Positions 61,082-64,000 of a stretch of 64,000 bases of DNA are shown piece after piece. Location: NCBI RefSeq assembly GCF_000430725.1, contig NZ_KE387207.1, forward strand, positions 70,552 through 134,551, written 5' to 3'. The number at the start of each line of letters is the position of its first letter. Positions within the stretch are counted from its first letter, which is position 1. This stretch comes from Azohydromonas australica DSM 1124 (lineage in GTDB: Bacteria; Pseudomonadota; Gammaproteobacteria; Burkholderiales; Burkholderiaceae_C). The translations under genes and the position numbers were made by a program. Below the pieces are notes generated by a model. That model searched no databases, had not been told where the DNA came from, and saw only the letters and a program-made list of their open reading frames with translations.

Positions 61082-62062
61082 TCAATGCAGCGCCTTGTAG
61101 ATGTTGAAGGCGCTGATCAGCGTGATCAGCACGCCCACGACCGTCATCAGCGTGCGCGGCTTGAGGCTCTTGCACAGCAGCGCGGCCAGCGGCGCGGCGA
61201 ACATGCCGCCGAACACCAGGCCCGCCACCATCAGCCACGTGGCGGGCTCGCCGGCCAGCAGGATGAAGGAGGTGGCGCTGGAAAGCGTCAGGAAGAACTC
61301 GGCAAAGTTCACCGAGCCGATGGTGGTGCGCGGGTCGCCGCCGGCGCCGATGAGGTTGCTGGTGACCACCGGACCCCAGCCGCCGCCGCCCGCGGCGTCC
61401 ACGAAGCCGCCCACCAGGGCCAGCTTGCCCACGTGGCGCGGCTCCTGCTGCTTCTTGAACTTGCCGCGCCAGGCCTTGCGCAGGATGTACACGCCCATCA
61501 GCAGCAGGTAGGCCGAGATGAAGGGCTTCATCACCGCGCCGTCAAACTGCGTCACCAGCACCGCGCCCAGCACCGCGCCCAGGATGCCCGGCACCAGCAG
61601 GCGCAGGAACAGCGACTTGTTGACGTTGCCCAGCTTCACGTGCGAGATGCCCGACAGCCCGGTGGTGAACACCTCGGCGATGTGCACGCTCGCGCTGGCC
61701 GCCGCCGGCGTGGCGCCGGCCGTGAGCAGGAAGGTCGTGGCCGTGATGCCGTAAGCCATGCCCAGCGCGCCGTCCACCACCTGCGCCAGGAAGCCCACCG
61801 CCAGCGCGCTCCAGAAGGTGGGGTTCGACAGCGCGCCGCTGATCAGCTCCATGCCGCTGTGGCCGCCGTTGTCGCCGAAGAACAGCCGCCACACCACCGC
61901 CACCACCAGCGTCGCCAGCACCGCCACCGCCGCCCACATCGCCAGGCGCAGCACCGGGTGCTGGTCCGGGTGCGAAACGAGGTCTTCCACCGGCGGCAGC
62001 CCCGCCGCCTGGTGCTGCAGGTTGATCGGACTGGCGCTGAGGTCTAGGTCGCGAATTTTCAT
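61082..62062 (-). CDS. TauE/SafE family sulfite/organosulfonate exporter
   Basis: 326 residues with about eight to nine hydrophobic helices and the two glycine-rich repeats of the family: LAVGFLAQVVDGALGMAYG and LALVGGFVDAAGGGGWGPVV. Family members export sulfite, sulfoacetate or similar anions. A soluble N-terminal ~35 residues precede helix 1. It stands alone between the orphan regulator and phoR, and its upstream region has three copies of GCTTAT. Confidence 0.88.
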   Translation of the reverse strand: MKIRDLDLSASPINLQHQAAGLPPVEDLVSHPDQHPVLRLAMWAAVAVLATLVVAVVWRLFFGDNGGHSGMELISGALSNPTFWSALAVGFLAQVVDGALGMAYGITATTFLLTAGATPAAASASVHIAEVFTTGLSGISHVKLGNVNKSLFLRLLVPGILGAVLGAVLVTQFDGAVMKPFISAYLLLMGVYILRKAWRGKFKKQQEPRHVGKLALVGGFVDAAGGGGWGPVVTSNLIGAGGDPRTTIGSVNFAEFFLTLSSATSFILLAGEPATWLMVAGLVFGGMFAAPLAALLCKSLKPRTLMTVVGVLITLISAFNIYKALH

Positions 62063-62092
62063 GATGTGGAAAGGTCAGTGCGATGGTTCGCG

Positions 62093-62148
62093 GCTTATGA
62101 CTGACCTGTATAAGCAATCGCGCAAAGATACGCTGCAGTGCTTATGAC
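62093..62148. promoter_or_regulatory. Repeated GCTTAT elements upstream of the TauE/SafE gene
   Basis: GCTTATGAC occurs at 62093-62101 and again at 62140-62148, with an inverted ATAAGC at 62110-62115. The inverted pair has 11 bases between arms. It resembles a LysR-type (for example CysB-like) operator, but no match to a defined consensus is claimed. Confidence 0.4.
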
Positions 62149-62188
62149 CCAAAAGAAGATTTGCGAGCTTGAGTATGCGTTTTTGTAC

Positions 62189-63550
62189 TTAAAGCCTCAG
62201 CGCCGTTGGCATGCTTGCAGCGCGTGACGGCGTTGGCGCTGCCGGCCGTATCCGGGCTGCCGGCAGCAGCAGCCTGAAGGTGGAGCCCTTGCCCGGGCTG
62301 CTGGTGATGCCCAGCTCGCCGCCGTGTCGGCTGAGCACGTGCTTGACGATGGACAGCCCCAGCCCGGTGCCGCCGGTCTCGCGCGAGCGGCTGCCGTCCA
62401 CGCGGTAGAAGCGCTCGGCCAGCCGCGGCAGGTGCTCGCGCGCGATGCCGATGCCGCTGTCGCGCACGCTGATCTCCAGCCGGCCGTCGCCCAGCCGCTG
62501 CAGCTGCACGCTGATGCCGCCGCCCGGCGGCGTGTAGCGCACGGCGTTGCTCAGCAGGTTGGTGAGCGCGCTGTCGATCTCGCTTTCGCTGCCGGCCAGC
62601 TCCAGGCCCGCCCCGGGTGGGAACTCGATGGCGTGCTGCCCGGCCGAGAGCGAGCGCGTGCGCGCCTCGATCCGCTCCAGCAGCGCGTCCAGTCCGAACC
62701 AGCCGTCTGGCGCCGGGCGCGGGCTGCCCTCCAGGCGGGCCAGTGCCAGCAGGTCGTCCAGCAGCGAGCGCATGCGCGTGGTCTGCTGCGACATCAGCCC
62801 CAGCACGTGCCGGCGCTCGTCCTCGGACAGCGCCAGTGCCTGCATGGTCTCCACGAAGCCCGACAGCGCCGTCAGCGGCGTGCGGACCTCGTGCGAGACG
62901 TTGGCGACGAAGTCGCGCCGCATGGCCTCGTGGCGCTCGCGCTCGGTCACGTCCTGCGACAGCACCAGGCGCTCGTCGGGCCCGTAGCGGCGCACCAGCA
63001 CCGACAGCGTCCCGGGGCGGCGCAGGTCCGACAGCAGCTGCGGCTGCAGCGGCGCGTCGGGTGCCTGCAGCAGGGCCACGAAGCCCGGCGCCCGCACCAG
63101 GTTCGTCACGCGCTGCCGGCGGTCGCGCTCGGGGTCCAGCCCGAAGTGGTCGGCCGCGGCCGGGTTGCACCAGGTGATGGCGTCCTCGCCGTCGAGCAGC
63201 AGCACGCCGTTGGGCGAGGCCTCGATGGCGCTGAGGAACTGCGCATGCGCCGCCCGCTCCTGCGCCAGCTGCTGCTCGCGCCGGCGCAGCGCGCGCTCCA
63301 TGCAGTAGCCCAGCTCGCCCCAGAAGGCCGGGCCGCGCGGCGCGCCGCCCTCCTGGGCGCCGCTGAGCCAGCGCAGCAGGCGCTGCCCGCGCAGGGCGTC
63401 CAGCGAGGCCAGCAGCGTGACGCCCACGGCGCCGCCGAAGGCCAGGCCGGTCAGCGGCGCGCCCAGGTGGTTGCCCAGCAGCAGTCCGGTGGCCGAGCCC
63501 ACGCCCCAGGACGCCAGTGCGCCCAGCGGGTGCCCCAGCAGATGGCGCAT
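62189..63550 (-). CDS. phoR: Phosphate regulon sensor kinase PhoR
   Basis: 453 residues. Two N-terminal hydrophobic segments are followed by a linker and a PAS domain (AIEASPNGVLLLDGEDAITWCNPAA), then HisKA (RRDFVANVSHEVRTPLTAL, His about 219) and HATPase (NLLSNAVRYTPPGG, DSGIGIAREHLPRLAERF, GGTGLGLSIVKHVL). PhoR phosphorylates PhoB when phosphate is low, under control of PhoU/Pst. It starts four bases after phoB. Confidence 0.95.
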   Translation of the reverse strand: MRHLLGHPLGALASWGVGSATGLLLGNHLGAPLTGLAFGGAVGVTLLASLDALRGQRLLRWLSGAQEGGAPRGPAFWGELGYCMERALRRREQQLAQERAAHAQFLSAIEASPNGVLLLDGEDAITWCNPAAADHFGLDPERDRRQRVTNLVRAPGFVALLQAPDAPLQPQLLSDLRRPGTLSVLVRRYGPDERLVLSQDVTERERHEAMRRDFVANVSHEVRTPLTALSGFVETMQALALSEDERRHVLGLMSQQTTRMRSLLDDLLALARLEGSPRPAPDGWFGLDALLERIEARTRSLSAGQHAIEFPPGAGLELAGSESEIDSALTNLLSNAVRYTPPGGGISVQLQRLGDGRLEISVRDSGIGIAREHLPRLAERFYRVDGSRSRETGGTGLGLSIVKHVLSRHGGELGITSSPGKGSTFRLLLPAARIRPAAPTPSRAASMPTALRL

Positions 63551-63554
63551 GCGC

Positions 63555-64000
63555 TCAGCCCGCTTCGGCCCACTGCGCCAAGCGGTAGCCGGCGCCGCGC
63601 ACGGTCTCGATCAGCGCGGCGCACTCCACCGGCGCCAGCGCCTCGCGCAAGCGCTTGACGTGCACGTCCACCGTGCGCTCCTCGATGAACACGTGGTCGC
63701 CCCAGACGCGGTCCAGCAGCTGCGAGCGTGAGTGCACGCGCTGCGGATGCGCCATCAGGAAGTGCAGCAGCCGGAACTCCGTGGGCCCCACCTTCACGTC
63801 GCGCACGTTGCCTTCGAGCGTGCGCGTGACGCGGCGCGTGGCCGGGTCCAGCCGCAGCCCGGCGATCTCCAGCGCCGCCTCCAGCGCCTCGGGCGCGCGC
63901 CGGCGCAGCACGGCGCGCATGCGCGCCTGCAGCTCCTGCATGGAAAAGGGCTTCACGAGGTAGTCGTCCGCGCCGGCGTCCAGGCCGCCGACGCGGTCGG
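63555..64000 (-). CDS. phoB: Phosphate regulon response regulator PhoB (5' truncated)
   Basis: The frame is open to the right edge, so the N-terminal receiver is cut off. Visible are the end of the receiver (DAGADDYLVKPF) and the whole winged-helix DNA-binding domain (VGPTEFRLLHFLMAHPQRVHSR, RTVDVHVKRLREAL, IETVRGAGYRL). PhoB activates Pho-box promoters such as those described at olsB, phoX, ppk1 and the orphan regulator. The ATG at 63956 is internal (SMQELQ) and is not the start. Confidence 0.93.
   Translation of the reverse strand, partial: DRVGGLDAGADDYLVKPFSMQELQARMRAVLRRRAPEALEAALEIAGLRLDPATRRVTRTLEGNVRDVKVGPTEFRLLHFLMAHPQRVHSRSQLLDRVWGDHVFIEERTVDVHVKRLREALAPVECAALIETVRGAGYRLAQWAEAG

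Overview
The window is high-GC (roughly 70%) chromosomal DNA from a proteobacterium, most likely a betaproteobacterium of the order Burkholderiales (Comamonadaceae/Sphaerotilaceae-like). The evidence is gene content: a Bug-type substrate-binding protein, short-form TyrS, an rplM-rpsI-erpA neighbourhood, a cyanophycinase, and phoB-phoR near ppk1-sixA. Coding density is high, and long mirror-image ORFs opposite real genes are a by-product of the GC content. I see no tRNA, rRNA, CRISPR array, transposase or prophage.

Layout. (1) 1-5.2 kb: a truncated NAD(P)H:quinone reductase, a very large three-domain hydrolase-glycosyltransferase-FAD fusion, a hemerythrin-like protein and a small disordered protein. 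(2) 5.4-18.4 kb: rpoN, a cyanophycinase with a signal-peptide-like N-terminus, a 1013-residue Gly/Ser/Gln low-complexity protein, an AsmA-like protein, an FMN reductase, small unknowns, and a two-gene membrane operon (SDR-DoxX fusion plus DUF2269). (3) 18.4-31.6 kb: housekeeping genes htpG (with a sigma-32 promoter), srkA, a GNAT gene, rplM-rpsI, erpA, anmK with an M23 peptidase, tyrS, a CDF transporter with dtd, a Bug protein, and olsB preceded by PhoB-box repeats. (4) 31.6-36.6 kb: a gene-poor stretch, a lipoprotein with a TIM-barrel-like fold and lower GC, an erythromycin-esterase-family protein and a PhzF protein.

(5) 36.7-53.5 kb: a denitrification island for nitrite to NO to N2O. It holds norC-norB-norQ-ferredoxin-norD, a Crp/Fnr (Dnr-type) regulator, and an oppositely oriented nirS-nirM-nirC-nirF-nirDL-nirGH-nirJ-nirN operon that encodes cytochrome cd1 nitrite reductase and its heme d1 pathway, with nirE divergent from nirS. 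TTGA(A/C)-N4-(T/A)T(C/T)AA boxes precede norC, dnr and the nirS/nirE gap. A fourth box drives what looks like an unannotated ~170-nt small RNA just upstream of norC.

(6) 53.5-64 kb: a phosphate region with a PhoX-type phosphatase, PPK2, SixA, PPK1, an orphan PhoB-like regulator, a TauE/SafE exporter, PhoR and a truncated PhoB. PhoB boxes (7-bp units repeating every 11 bp) can be read upstream of phoX, ppk1 and the orphan regulator, and 30 kb away upstream of olsB. Together these describe a Pho regulon coupling phosphate scavenging, polyphosphate turnover and phosphorus-free ornithine lipid synthesis.

The most noteworthy items are the predicted Dnr-controlled sRNA beside norC, the Pho boxes that link the orphan regulator and ornithine lipids to phosphate, the 1224-residue triple fusion and the low-complexity protein.
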